From: Globodera rostochiensis
Lineage: Eukaryota; Nematoda; Chromadorea; Rhabditida; Heteroderidae
Assembly (NCBI GenBank): GCA_018350325.1
Contig: JAEVLN010000033.1
Span: 496,001-560,000, forward strand
DNA length: 64,000 nucleotides
Direction: 5' to 3'
Shown: positions 11,201 to 24,892 of the stretch, one piece after another
Layout of the letters: every line of letters begins with the position of its first letter
How positions within the stretch are numbered: the first letter of the stretch is position 1
Made by a program: the position numbers and the translations under genes
Notes under the pieces: generated by a model
The model's database searches: none
What the model was told of the DNA's origin: nothing
The model's input: the letters and a program-made list of their open reading frames with translations, nothing else

Positions 11201-14200
11201 CATAATTTAAAAAAATCAACAACCTAAATATTACATTTTAAATTAAAAATATATATATAATACATTGTAAAAATGCTTAAAAATAAATGGACAATTACTG
11301 ATAGCAAATTTCGACGCCGTTATATATATAAATCATTTTCACTCTTTTAAAAATTCGCACAACCTAAAGATTTTAGAAAGACGAGTTGTAAACTAAGGAC
11401 AACTCGCGAGTCGAACGCTCAAAATCAATGGTTACTTTTCCACAAAAAATATTTCAAGATAATTAAAAAATTTATTTAATAAATATTATAAAGCAAATGC
11501 ATCTTTAAAAATCATAAATTTTTTTCTTTAGTTTTATGATTGTAATAATAATTGCTATGCTAATAAACTAAATATAAAGCTAAAAATTTACAAAATATGA
11601 AATTAAACAATATTACATAATAGTCTACAAAAATACGTAAGTCGTTCAAAGGGAAAGGAGGGATCAAATTATAAAAGTTGTGTAATCAACGAGATTAATG
11701 GATTAAAAAATTCAAGACATACAAAATAATTTAAAGATTTTAGGTTAAAAAAAAATAAAATAATTTAAAATATTTATTCTTGACCATTATAAACCAAAAA
11801 TAAACTAATAAAATCAGACACTTATACAACCGTAAAATAAAAATTAAAAAATGATTTTTGAAAAAACTAAAAGTTTTACTTTTTTTATTCAATGTTAAAT
11901 TTGTTTTATTTGATTTTTTTGTCATTATTTATCTTCTGAAATTACTAATAACAAAAAACAAACCATGATACCTATAGAAAAATAATTAAATGATTGCTTG
12001 TTTGATCTATATTTTTTCATTGGTATTGAGTCGTGCATTTTAATTTATTTAATTATGATAATATTACGCTATCCCGATACGCGACCCGTGTATTGAACTT
12101 TTGATTTTCATAAAAAAGCGGCAGTTAAAGATTTCGCTTAATTTAAAACAAAAAATAAATTTTACCAAATACAAACATAACAAATTATTATAAGATATTT
12201 AACAACTGATGATAACGAAAATCCGCCGAATTTATAAGCGATTTAAAAAAATAAATCGTCGATTGACCTTCATTATTATTTTTTCAACTTAATTATTGCG
12301 CATGATGGCAAAAAATCATAACTATGAGCAAAATGTCAAAAATATTTTATTACAAAGTTTACTAAAACAAAACAAAAATTTTACAATCTTCTCGTTTTAA
12401 AAATAAAGAAGTTTTTGAAATTATCATGAAGGTATGGGATTAGACGTTATACGTATATTAATTATTTAAATTTAATTAACCTTAAAAACATGAAATAATA
12501 TTCTATTTTTGCCGAGAACCTTCGTGTAAAAAAATAAAACATTAAGTCAAAAAATAATAATAGCTAATCAAACATGCAAAGAATTATTAAAATATCTAGA
12601 AACTTTGCATTTCATGTCGTTAAGGGCAGGTTAAGCTAATAATGGGCATTATGGAACATCATTTTTTGATATCTCGTCGAAAACAGTATCAACAACGGCC
12701 AGAGATCATTTTTTTGATTAATATACAATAAATCAAAAACTTTTAAATAACAAATATGAATCAAATTTGCATGCGTTAAAACACACAATTGCTAACTTTT
12801 ACACAAAAGAATGGTATTTCCAGAATACAATTAAAATAATCATTCATAAAGGCATATTCATTAAATATTTTGTCTTGGCAAAAAAATGGTTATTAATAAA
12901 GTCGAGGCACTGCCGCAGCATGTAGACGGAACCCTTGCAAATACAACATAATTTTAATGGTAAAGTTTAAAACGTTTGGATCCATGTTTAAGCAAAACTA
13001 ATGTTTAATTATAAAAATAAAAAATTACCAAGAAGGCACCATCTTCTTACATAATAAATGCTATTTTTAATTGATATAATGCATAATTCTTTTGAAATTA
13101 AATAAAAGCTAAAATTTAAATATCATGTAAGCAATACGTTAGCGTACACGAGTAAAGAATTTATATTTAAAATCAATAATTCCAAAGAAATCTTCTAATA
13201 AAGTACCTAATAATTCAAAGTCCATCAAGAAGCCCCCAAAAATTAATTCTAATGTAATAATAAGTCATTATTATAAATTAAATTGCTCTTATAATTAAAT
13301 CGCCTTAATTAATTATTAAAAACAAAGTAAAGATACTTAATTGAAAACTGTAATAATTATAAACCGTATTTAAAATGAATTTTGTTTACAAGATGTCAAG
13401 TTAGGTCATTACCTATTCAAAAACTATAATAAATAAAAAGAAAAAATAAACGAAAAATTTACCCAAATTTAAAAGAAGTCAAAGCGAAGCAAAAAACAAA
13501 TCTTTATTATGGAAGAAGAGTTCGTCAATGAATAATATTTTTTTTTCAAAATTAATATCCAAATAAATAACACAAAACGACAGTAAGACATTTATATTAG
13601 CAAATTTAATTAAAATAAGTTGCATAATAAAAATCCTTTTCAAGAAAGCACCAAAATATATTGCTTTTATTTAAACAAAAAATATGGAAGGATGCGTCCG
13701 TCCCACTTTAACATTGCTAACATATTAAATCGATCGAACTTATAAATGACTTCAATATATGTACAAAAATCAGTTATATGACAAATATTTCCTATGAATT
13801 ACATTTATTATATATTAACCTTACAAAAAAAATGAGAAAGGTTGACCGGTGTACAAATTCTGTCAACTCGGCGGAGAAGTACCTCTGACATATATCTGCT
13901 ATGGGACGCATTAAAAAAGCTTTTTTATACCGAAATCATTTTAGGGCAAAAAATAAAAATATATATATTAAATAATTGTAAATAAAATGATAAAACAACA
14001 ATGACAACACTTTCAACACTATTACTTATTTCATACTAATATTTAAATGATAACCCAAATTTTAGAAAGACAACAATAAAGGTTTTTTTGTTGTATGTAT
14101 TTGTAATTTCAATTGAAAATTAACAAATAAATAAATAAAATTATTGAAATCAAAATAAATAATAACGCATGAAAATTAAAGTTAACCATAAATTCCACCA

Positions 14201-16045
14201 CAAATTATCAACTGTACGATATTGATTTAATTAATCGCACTAGAAAATTGAATGATTAATTTACCACCACAAATATTTTCTAAAAGATAAAACAAATTTA
14301 TTAAATTATAACGCAAATTCATTACTTATAAAAGAAATATAGATTCATATTAATAATCAAAAAATATATTTATAACGTGCTTTTCGTCATTCGAACAAAA
14401 TTAATATTCATAAAGTAGCAATCAAATTAATATAAGTGGTTACAGAATGTTGTGCCGTTGTGCCAGGAAAACTTTTGGAAACTTGGAAAAATAGTAAACG
14501 TTGCTATATGATTAATTAGTAAATTAAAAACAAACTTTATAAATAAAAAATTTTTGATTTGGTTTTTAGCATCCATTTTTCAGTACATAATTCAATCTGA
14601 GGTACCAACAAGCTTCAAAATCAAACTCGAGAAAGCAAAACCCCCATTATCAAAGAACAAAGAACATTTAAAATTAGCCCAAAAAATTGCATCAAAATAG
14701 CATTAATACTAAATGAAATTATTTTTCAAATAAATCTAGCTTGGATTTATACACGAGAACGGCATGGGCATTGTCTGATTGACAACACACGCGTGCAACA
14801 AGCCGGTTGCAAGTAAATATGAAGAATATTGAACGTACATCTTTGGTAAACTTGAACTACGCATTATAAATAAAACTCTAAAAATTTTAACAATATGTTA
14901 AAATATTTACTTAACAAACATTTAAATATTATAAGATATTAGTTGCCTTCCAATATTCTACAATAATATCAAAATTTATATTTTAATACATTTGTTTATT
15001 CATAAAGTATTGCGGATAACATCTGTTCATTAAGTGCATAGTAGCGTTATTAATCACAAAATATTTTGTCATATAGTTATATTTAAGACAAATAATTTTT
15101 GTTAAGTTTCTTTAGTTGAATCTTTGCTTCATATTAATGCTTTAATATTTTGTCAAGAAAAGTAACTTTCGTATTTTTCTAATTTATTCTTATAAATATA
15201 TATTAGTTATTATGATTATAAAGGTGTGCTTTACCAAATAGTTATTATTTTTAATTAATTTTTTAAGATACGGCGATTCATTGCCATTTAGGGTCATTTC
15301 CATCTTCATAACCGCACATCGAAATCACCGCATCTTCAGCAGATGTTCCCCTATTGTGGCACATTGCAAAAAAATTTTCAGCTTCATACCTCAAAGACAT
15401 CGTGATCCCCCTTCTTGCACAGTAATTTTTACACTTTTAAAAATTCGCACAACCTATCTAGAATTCTAAAATTACACCAACTTTATTTTATTCGTTTTCG
15501 TTAAATTAAAGCAGTTTTACTAATTTTGTTTTAATAAATGCTTTTTTAAATGATGTTTTTATTGTTATAATCCAAACTCAAATTATAGATTGCATATAAA
15601 CTTAAAATTATATTTATTTATTATGCAATCATTACTAAGAACAATAATCAATGTCTGTTACAATCCGCGCCGTGCATTAACGAAATGTTTTTAGTATCGA
15701 AACATTGAAGAGAAGCCTATAATAATAAAAAATGTTTCATAAAATTTTAAAATAAATTTAAGTAAATTAAAAAATAATTTTAAAATGAAGTAAGTAAAAA
15801 AAAAGTTATGAAAGCCAAATTTGTAAAGAAAATAATTCGATTAAAGAAACCTTGTATATTTAAATTAAATTTAATAATTTAAAGAAAAGATCTTTATAAA
15901 AACGGCTAAATTTATTTAATATGAAATACTATGTTAAAAATGTAACAAAATGACAATAAAATTTAAAAAATAATAAAATTTCAGTTCATTTGAAGCATTT
16001 ATTAAGTTATAATGAAGAATTTCACAAAAAATATTTATATGAATA
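8263..16045. repeat. Segmental duplication, copy A
   Basis: Matches 21066-30590 in the same orientation, with long stretches differing only at scattered bases (for example 14440-15470 against 28800-29830). Clean indels distinguish the copies. Copy A lacks the 1.88-kb transposon of copy B, about 160 bp near 10170, and about 170 bp near 16017. Copy B lacks stretches corresponding to about 13325-13500 and 13830-13930. A sub-repeat starting with a TCAACCCAACATTTTCGATG-like sequence is repeated inside each copy (8263 and 9600 here). No gene is visible in it. Confidence 0.85.
9207..9230. repeat. GGCGGCGCC palindromic core, copy 2
   Basis: CCGGCGGCGCCTAT followed by GCACCGCCGG, slightly shortened in the middle. 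It is followed by CCCACCCCTTTTTCCAAAAA and a TTTTTGAAAAATCCCGCGC stretch that also accompanies the copy at 21975 and, in part, the one at 63331. Confidence 0.85.
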
Positions 16046-17681
16046 ATATTATAAAAGCGAAAATCTCATTAGTTAAAAATGTCCTAAAACAATAAATGCA
16101 AATTTTTGAAAAATGACTATTCTTAAAAAATTAAATTTATAAAACCCAATAAATATAATTTTAACGTGCATGCGAATATGATTTGCATGATACCGAACCT
16201 TATCAAGGCATTTAAAGTATAAATATAACTATAATTACTGAAGAAGTAAATACATTACATTGAATAAAAAGCCAATAAAGATGTCCGACCAACTTTTATA
16301 TTCCAACACTTTAATTGACAAAACTTATAAAAGTCTATTATTTAAGATCAAAATTTGCTGAATGAGTGGTCTATCCCCAAAATATGGGACTCTAGATTGA
16401 CTGCCTCAGTAAAAGAGAAAGGCGAGGACGTGTTACTTGAGGACGACAATTAAAATTAAAAATCTTGATATGTTTTTCCAAATCGTCACTGATACAAATA
16501 TATAACTCATACCAATTAAAAAAAAACCAACACATTAAAATAAATATCTATAATAATTATTAATGTTTCCTCAATTATGATTAAAATTTTTATTAAATAA
16601 TTAAAAGTATCTTTCTAACAAAATACCAATTTGAACCAGATATAGACTGGGAAACGCGGTATGAGGAGCCAAACTTGTTCGTTGAAACACTCAAAAATCA
16701 AATTTTCTCGAAATCGTACTTTTTTAAAACTAGCAACATTCATTTGAGTCTTTAAATTTATGGGAAACGCCAGATTAAAGATTAAAGAAAACAATTCGAT
16801 TCCTACTTTTACTTTTTTTCTAATAAAAACACCTTACTATTCCATCAACTACTTACAATTTAAGTATGACAATAAAAATAATGATTTTTCCCAAACATAG
16901 GAAGCTTCTGAAGGCAATGTACGAGATAATCAAAATAGAGGAACAAGATGAAAGCAAAAATTAATTTTTAAACGTTGCAAATGTTTCTTTCAAATTAGCT
17001 ATCTATAAAATTAAAAAAAATTTAAAACAACAAAAAGTCGTCAAGAAAATTTATTATGCGATCTAGGCGCGTGTGTGAAATTAATGATTATCTAAAAAGT
17101 CAAACTATTTAAATAATATGAAGAAAATTCGTGGCTCGGAGGCATTATTATAAGAATTTATCAAACCTTTAGTTTGACATCTATCGTTTTTAATTTTAGA
17201 TATTTTTTACTTAAATTAAAATGAACAAAAAGTCCCGCGATGATCCTTGTGATCGAGAAGAGCAAAAAGTGAATGGGTTATACAAAATTACACAACCTTT
17301 ATTAATTTAAGCATCAAAATAAATAAAATTTATGATTTATCCCAAAAAATAATCGAACAGAAAAGCTATAGACTTAAAAAGAATATGAAACAACAATATT
17401 TATTTTTAAGAGCTATATTAAAGAAACTTTAATACTATAAATTACTAAAAATCAAGAAAAATAAATAATTTCTTTAAAAAAAGATGTAATAAAACTCAAC
17501 AAATAATCAAAAAATATAAAATAAATAGAAAATAACACAAATTCGTTATATCAATTTTACTTGAATAAGAAATTTTTTTTGTCATATAAATGACCACTCT
17601 AATTATATTTTCGAAAATATATCAAGAAAAGAACAATTTAAAGTAAAAAATGTTCTATTACGTGTAAATAAATAAAAACAT
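16046..17681. other. AT-rich mosaic of shared blocks, no gene
   Basis: About 16362-16495 matches 20405-20545 (both contain GGCGAGGACGTGTTAC), with a shorter match at 31545-31575. About 16670-17040 matches 34100-34500. These blocks occur in different contexts, which shows shuffling of pieces and not a single tandem array. No open frame is convincing. Confidence 0.6.
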
Positions 17682-17689
17682 ATAATTAA

Positions 17690-17836
17690 TAGTGCTGCAC
17701 GAGAACCAAAATTTCTCGATACTCGAGACTCGAGCCCGAGCCCGATACTTTACCTCGAGACTCGAGGCCGAGACCCAAAAAACCCGAGGGGTTTTCTCGA
17801 ATCGATACTCGATATCGAGACTCTCGTGCAGCACTA
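17690..17836. mobile_element. Short hAT-type MITE (147 bp), CTCGAG-rich
   Basis: The ends are TAGTGCTGCACGAGA and its inverse TCTCGTGCAGCACTA, flanked by an exact 8-bp duplication ATAATTAA (17682-17689 and 17837-17844). The interior is built of iterated CTCGAGACTCGAG-type repeats. Both the ends and the duplication length fit hAT. Related, less complete CTCGAG-rich segments lie at about 5525-5600, 25000-25075, 45345-45472, 54253-54348 and 55990-56100. Confidence 0.88.
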
Positions 17837-17844
17837 ATAATTAA

Positions 17845-20800
17845 ACAAAATATGTCTTCATGATTATGCGCAACCCGGCAATGCCAATTAATCAAAAATA
17901 TAACAAATTGAAATAAAGAACAAATATAACAAATTAATATTTCAATTTCTAATTTAAATCTAATGCCTGTAAATGTTGGATGTAAAACGGGGAAAAACAA
18001 CTATTACTTATTAATCTGCGTATTTGAAAAAAGATTAAAATTTAACAAAAGCAGTTAAATTCAAGCTGCTTTTAAAGTTATAAGGTATTTAAATGCCGCA
18101 TATGGTGAAAATAAATAATTGGTATGTAAAAAGGCTATCTTTAATTTAAATATCAAATTGTGAAATTTTTAAATTACTCCCTTTTATATTATTTGCTAAT
18201 ATTTTTGTTACTACTTTGATCGAAAAATAAATAAACTACAATTTATATGACCAAATCCAACTGGCTTCCGAGCAAAAAATTTATGTACCTGACGGGCAGT
18301 GAACCATAAAGGGATATTTCGCCTATTGTTGAGTAATTAATAAAATAAATAGAAATAATAACGGCAATGCCTCAAAGCCGTAACGCTTAAGCACACACCT
18401 CAGGAACACAGGAATTGGTAAAACACCTTATACGTGCACAAAATACTCATTAAAATAACAAACACTATTACATCAAAGAGAAACATAAAAATGTTTATGA
18501 CTGGGTCAATATCGTAAAAACCTGTAAAACTCATAAATATTATGCCCTTCCAAATTTATAAGAAAACCCCTCGAAATAAACAGATATAATTGCATTTAAT
18601 TTATATAATTTTTGTCATTAATAACAATTCAACGATTTATATACCAGGCAAAATATGATCCCTACTTGCTGAATATTTGTAAAAAACGTGTATAAATTTA
18701 ATTTGCCTAATTTAACAATATTTGTTTAAAAGCCATTAAGGTTTAATTTTTACAAAATTATAAAAATATTGTTATAATGTTTATTGCTCTGAATAATAAA
18801 TTAAAAAATTGTAGTTATTTTTTCTTGCAAAATTCAAATTAGATAAAAATAATTCAAATAGGTATCAAATAAGCAAAATTTAAGTGTATATATAACAAAT
18901 TTAGGCGCTGCACCGAGGCAACGAATACAAATTTACCCCAAAAGCAATTATTATGAAATACCTTCTAAAATTTTCAAATAAGAATAATATGAATATTCCA
19001 ATTTAAATATATAAAATAAACTCTGCGCAAGGTGTCGTGCCGCACTTACTGTTTCTACAAGCGCAATCCGCAAACCTCAAGTAAACAAACAAGCGAGAAA
19101 AAAATAAATCCTTTAAACCAATTATTCTTGTGAACTTCGACCAAATATTTATTAAGCATTCCTGGCGTGAGTCACGAGACATAGCAATAAAAGAAGTGGA
19201 GACAGTGTCGGGAATAAACAATAAACAGCAACAACTTAACATTTAGAGATAAAAAAACTTAAAAATCCTCACTGACCCAAACAATTATGTAAAATAAATA
19301 ATGAAGTAAATGCAAAATATTTTTTAAAATTTATTTGTCCACGGCTTCATAATTGTAAAGTATTTAAGTATGGATAGCAGCTTTTATTTATACAATCAAT
19401 ATGATAACATATAAACGATGAGTGTGAGTATGCTTTCATAACATACTTCCAAATAATATAAACAAGTTTTAAAAAATATTAATTTATTACAATATTGGGC
19501 CGATGTTTTGCTACTGCAAATTAAAGAGTCAACAAATTATTAAATTATTTATAATACTTAAAATATAATAGAAAGCACTAAGGCTTAGAAGACAGAGGGG
19601 AAAACCTTTCCTCGACATACAACAGGTTTATAAAATTTTACTTAATTAATATTGTACAAAAAAGGCTTAATTAAACATATTATTATTTAAAAATTCAAAA
19701 ATAATAGTAAGAACAAATTTGTAAATATATTAGTTTTATATTTACCCAATTTTAAACAAATATAATAATTAATGCTAAAATTTTATAATGTTTGATAAAA
19801 TAACAAATGTGTGTAAACATCGTCTTAAATAATTAACAATATAAATAAAAAACATAAATATTATATTTATTTATTATGCAATCATTACTAAGAACAATAA
19901 TCAATGTCTTTTACCTCCGCAACGTGCATTAACAAAATGTTTTGAATCGATAAAAACATTGAATTCGTAATGTATTAATTTATATAAAATTAGAATAAAA
20001 TAAAACTTAACATGTTCAAATGTTTTATAGCAAAATAAATAAAACAAATTTAAAAATTAATAGGACCATTTTTTGACTTGACACAAGTCCATGCGAAGAA
20101 AGTCCGGTCTGGCAGAGACGGCAAAAAAAAGGAGCTCGGCAGCAAGAATATTTGAAAACAAATTATTCTCAAAAGCAACGTGAAAACCTTCAGAAACATT
20201 ACAATGACCGCGATGTATCGGCGCAAGCAAACAGCCAAAAAACTAATGCCTCATAAAAATTAACTAAGTATTAAATACTTTAAACGTAATTTTACCATAT
20301 AAAAAGTGTATATTTATAAAAATGACTTTATTATCAAAAGTTTGAGTTTATGATAAAAATAAATAAAATAATTTTGTATTTATAAAAACTGAAAAGAAGT
20401 CCGGTTTGCTGAATGAGCTGTCTATCCCCAAATATGGGACTCTAGATTGACTGCCTCTGTATCAGGAGAAGGCGAGGACGTGTTACTCGAGGACGTTAAT
20501 TAAATTTAAAAATCTTGATATGTTTTTCCAAATCGTCATTATAAAAAGCATTAATATAAATATGAGTCAATAAATAAAAAATTATCGTTTTTTTCTAAAT
20601 GGGTTTATTAATATCGAGATATTATAGAATTTAATCTTTTAAATTGAGTTAAATAAAATAATGCTGAAATATTACAAGAAATAAATAAAAATATGTTTTA
20701 AATCTCGATTCAAATATAATTATGCAAAGATTAGTTCAGATAAATGACGCGTAAAAGTTTATAATAAAAAAAATCAATAATCTACTATTTATATTTTTTA

Positions 20801-21065
20801 TTTAATTTTTTATTAAATATTTAACTGACGATGTTAAATGGTTATTATTTATGGCATTTTTAAATTTATTTAATTACGGTCAATATAAGTAATTAGAAAG
20901 ATTTAATAAGGCAATATATTATAATTAATGAAAATAAAACAAATGCGGCTTATGTAAAAGTTGATTACAGAATCGAATGTGGAAATAAGATGGTAGTTTT
21001 ATTGATATGTAAAAAAGGATTTGTTTGTATTACAAAAATATAATTTCTTAAATAAAATTTCAACA
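17845..21065. other. AT-rich mosaic between the two duplication copies, no gene
   Basis: Contains fragments shared with other places: about 19090-19270 resembles 10460-10620 and 23360-23480, about 19860-19970 resembles 15600-15710 and 29970-30060, and 20405-20545 resembles 16362-16495. 20950-21065 resembles 9465-9600. The segment at 20060-20250 resembles 31200-31345 (both with AAAAAAAGGAG and AACCTTCAGAAACATTACAA) but is broken by stops. Confidence 0.6.
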
Positions 21066-21974
21066 GAATATATCAACCCAACATTTTCGATGAAATCATA
21101 ATCTTTAATTAATATTTAATTTTTTCAACACATCCTTAATGCAATATTATACTAAAAGATAAAATGAGTGTAATGTTGATTAATATATAAAGCATAAATT
21201 TCTCTTTTTTATTATAAAGAAATTTATGAAATTCAAAAATAACTAACAATTAGCAAGAAAATTAATGTGTTTTAATCCAAGAATTAGGCCGTTTTTACAG
21301 CAAGGAAGCCAATCAACAGCGGAGGACATCAAAAAACACCGCGACTTCGACAGAATGCCTGTACCCAGCACAATGCACCCCAACACCGAGCTGAAATATT
21401 CTATTACATGTAAATAAATAACATATAATTAAACAAAATATATTACTTCTTACAAAAATATAAAATTAAAAAAACATTGATTCGTTATATAATAATTTAC
21501 ATAAATACGAAAATTTTACTACTTGAAATAATTAACACATTTAACAAAAAAATATTACAATATTTATAACAAAATCATTTTATATCAATTTTAAAACTTA
21601 AAATTAATCGTGTAAGAGACTAACAAATTAATTGATCAATCAAAAATTATTTTTTTTCGAAAAAAACATTTTGGTATTAAATAGTATAATATATACGTCG
21701 ACATTAAAATAACATACGATTAAATTAAATAATATTCGAGGAACAATTGATTATCTTATACTTAATATTATTTTAAGCTATAAAGCCCAGCCAAGAGTAA
21801 AGAAGGAAGACGTAGCTGAACAATCTCAGGGGCATTATAGCATAGGCAATAAATAGGTGAACCCATTATATTGCAAGAAAAAAATTTTTAATTTTTTAAT
21901 GAAAAAAGCATCATATTCATTCCAATTTGGTTGCAAATCGCTTAACAAATTAGTCAAAACTTCAAAAATTTTTC

Positions 21975-21998
21975 CCGGCGGCGCCTATGGCACCGCCG
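21975..21998. repeat. GGCGGCGCC palindromic core, copy 3
   Basis: CCCGGCGGCGCCTATGG followed by CACCGCCG, preceded by GGTTGCAAATCGCTTAACAA. It is the duplicate of the copy at 9207 but retains bases lost there. Confidence 0.85.
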
Positions 21999-24068
21999 TA
22001 CCCACCCCTTTTTCCAAAATATTTTTGAAAAATCCCGCGCAAAAAAATTATGTAAAATTGCTAAAAATGCTCTTTTGTGACAGGAAATTGCTCAAATCAA
22101 TTGTTAGTACCATAATATAACGAATGTAGCGAAGTTAACATAATTTTTTGGTTAAAATGAAGAAATGACGAATTTGCGGATTTTAGGTATCAAAAATTTT
22201 GAGATCGCATCACTGATTTAAAGCATACAACTTGATTACAGAATCGAAGGTGGAATTAAGATGGCAGTTTCATTGAAATATATGTAAAAATAAATAAAAT
22301 ATTAAATCCAAATAGCTTTGTTTGTAATACAAAAATATAATTTCTTAAATAAAATTTCAACAGAATAAATCAACCACAACATTTTCGATGAAATCATAAT
22401 CTTTAATTAATATTTAAATTTCAACACATCCTAAATGCATTATTTTACTAAATTATAAAATGAATAATTTCTATTAATATAAAAAGCATAATTTCACTTT
22501 TTTTATAACAAAGAAATTCATCAAATTCAAATATAACTAACAATTAGCAAGAAAATTAAGGTGTGTTTAAATCTTGAGTAAAAATATAGTTAGCAAGCAA
22601 AGATTACATCATTAATTTAAAATATAATAAAAAAATCTACAACAACCATCTTATTTAAGCTTTTATATTTTGATAAAAAAGGGGGCAACGGTTGATCAAA
22701 CCGATGAAAATGGGTGTACACTGCCTTGCATGTAAGAAATTTTTTAATTGAATCAATTTTAATCAGTGGAAGCACAAGAAATAAAAGCCGCACGGAGCTG
22801 AAATGTTCTATTACGTATAAATATAATAACAAAATATGTTACTTCTCATATTATATTTAATAATCAAAATATTAAAAAAAACCATTGATACGTTTATATA
22901 ATAATTTAAATAAATACAAAAATTTTATAACTTGAAATAATTAACAAATTTAACAAAAAAATATTACACAATATTAAAAAACTTAAATTAACCGTGCCTT
23001 AACAAATTAATAATCAATCAAATATTAGTCTATTTCAAGAAAAAAACATTGAGGTATTAAATAGTATAATATAAAAATATGTTGATTTTTTTCCTAATTC
23101 TTCTAATAAAATACAAAGAAATATTAATTACCGGACATCCCACGCGAAAACTTCTTGTGAACTTACAAATTAGATAAAACATTTATTAAGCATTTCCTTG
23201 TGTGAGTAACGCAAAGTACGATCCAAGTACACCGCGAGAACATTCAAGAACGAAATGAACGAAATGGAGGGAGTACATTAAATGGATTCAATTAAAACCA
23301 AAAAAAAAAAATCTTAGCTCTTAATATCATGCTAAAAAATGTGCTAACAAAATCTTGAGAAAAAAATAAAATCCTTTAAACCAAGATCAAAACATTTATT
23401 AAGCATTGGCGTGAGTCAATGTTACGTATTATTGTTGTTTAATGCTGTCAAGAATAATGAAGAAGAAACACAAGTCGCCAAACCATTATGTAAAATAAAT
23501 AATAAGGATATTAAAATTTAAATGCAAAATATTTTTTAAAAATTTATTTGTCCACGGCAATCCTAATTGTAAAATATTTTAGTACGAATGCAACTTTTAT
23601 TTAAATATGATAACATATAAATGATCTTGCGTTCTACTCTTTGATTTATTGAACGAGTTTTAAAAAATATAAATTTATAACAATATAGGCTTTGCTACTA
23701 CATATTATAGGTTCAACAAATTATTGAATGATAAAATTTTAGTTTATTAATGATTGTACAAAAAGGCTTCTAAAAGTGGCATTTATTTTAAAATATATAT
23801 CTTTCGGTAAATTCAAGCTGCTTTTAAATCAAAAATTATTTAAATCATTTTTTTAAAAAAAACCAAGCGGTTCAACCTGTTTTAAAAAAAACACCCAACA
23901 TGGGGGGTTTTCATAGTCTTATGGCCAAATTGATTGCCCTTCGTCAAAACCCGTCTCGAGCTCCAAGCGCAGATTTTATTTAGAGTTTTACACAAAACAA
24001 AGGAAAAATCTCATTTACCACTAATCTTGTAAAAATAAAAAATACAAGCACAAAAAACAGGTGACCCG

Positions 24069-24160
24069 ACATTTCAACACTGGACATTTCAACACTGGAC
24101 ATTTCAACACCGATTTCAACACTGTACATTTCAACACTGGACATTTCAACACTGATTTTA
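24069..24160 (+). repeat. Left-end iterons (ACATTTCAACACTGG type)
   Basis: About five imperfect 15-bp units with one shortened ACCGATTTCAACACT variant. It mirrors the longer array at the right end of the same element. Confidence 0.85.
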
Positions 24161-24457
24161 AATTTTAAAATAAATTGATAGTGCCAAATTCAAAAATACC
24201 TAGTTATAATTAAATAAAGGCTTATTAATTAGCAGTGTTTTCCTGTTCCAGCTTGGCCTGTTCTGTTCCTGTTCTGTTCCTGTTCCTGTTCCTGTTCTAT
24301 TCTAGAATTTAGAACAGCACAGGAACAGGAACAGATTCAAAATCCTTGGAACAGGAACAGAACAGGAACAGAACAGGCCAAGCTAGAACAGGGTAAAAAT
24401 TGAAGAATTGAACTTTTATTGAGTAATATATTTGAAATTTTCCGCCTATTCAGTATG

Positions 24458-24525
24458 ATCTCAGGTGGCGTAGTGGTTAAACTGTGTGACGTGATTCAAT
24501 TTTGGCTAAGGTTCAACTTTCCCTA
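24458..24525 (+). repeat. tRNA-like Pol III box module (copy 2, module 1)
   Basis: An A box, GGTGGCGTAGTGGTTAAAC, at 24464-24482 and a B-box-like AGGTTCAACTTT at 24509-24520. It is conserved with 6142-6205 in the other element copy. Confidence 0.6.
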
Positions 24526-24555
24526 GTGAAAATCTTTTTTATTCTTTTTATTTTA

Positions 24556-24625
24556 CTCCCTGGTGTGGTGTAATGGTGAGTGATATGTGATGCCTGGGGC
24601 TGTGGGTTCGAACCCCCTACTTTGT
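24556..24625 (+). repeat. tRNA-like Pol III box module (copy 2, module 2)
   Basis: TGGTGTAATGGTGAG at 24566-24580 (A-box-like) and GGGTTCGAACCCCC at 24604-24617 (B box). It is followed by a T-rich stretch that could act as a Pol III stop. It is conserved with 6041-6106. No convincing acceptor stem, so not called a tRNA gene. Confidence 0.6.
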
Positions 24626-24868
24626 AAATGATTTTTTTTTCTCTCTTTTTATGAACTTTGATGGTAATTAAAAATATTTTAGATTTAATATTTTTTGAAG
24701 ACATATAAATTTTTTATTTGTTTCATTAAACTTGAGAAAAAAATCATAGGGGGACCCTTTTGTTTTGTTTTTAAAAATCAAGACCAATTTTTTTAACAAT
24801 TCCATCAAAATCTTCAAAAAATGGTTGCAAATCCCTTAACAAATTAAGTCAAAAATTCAAAATTTTCT

Positions 24869-24892
24869 CGGCGGCGCCTATCGGCACCGCCG
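24869..24892. repeat. GGCGGCGCC palindromic core, copy 4
   Basis: TCGGCGGCGCCTATCGGC followed by ACCGCCGA, preceded by TTGCAAATCCCTTAACAAAT. It lies inside hAT element copy 2 and corresponds to the core at 5784 in copy 1. Confidence 0.85.

Noticed and set aside
15281..15469. 62-codon open frame conserved in both duplication copies (also 29645-29833)
   Set aside because: Conservation follows from the recent duplication; no start context, domain or splice partners.
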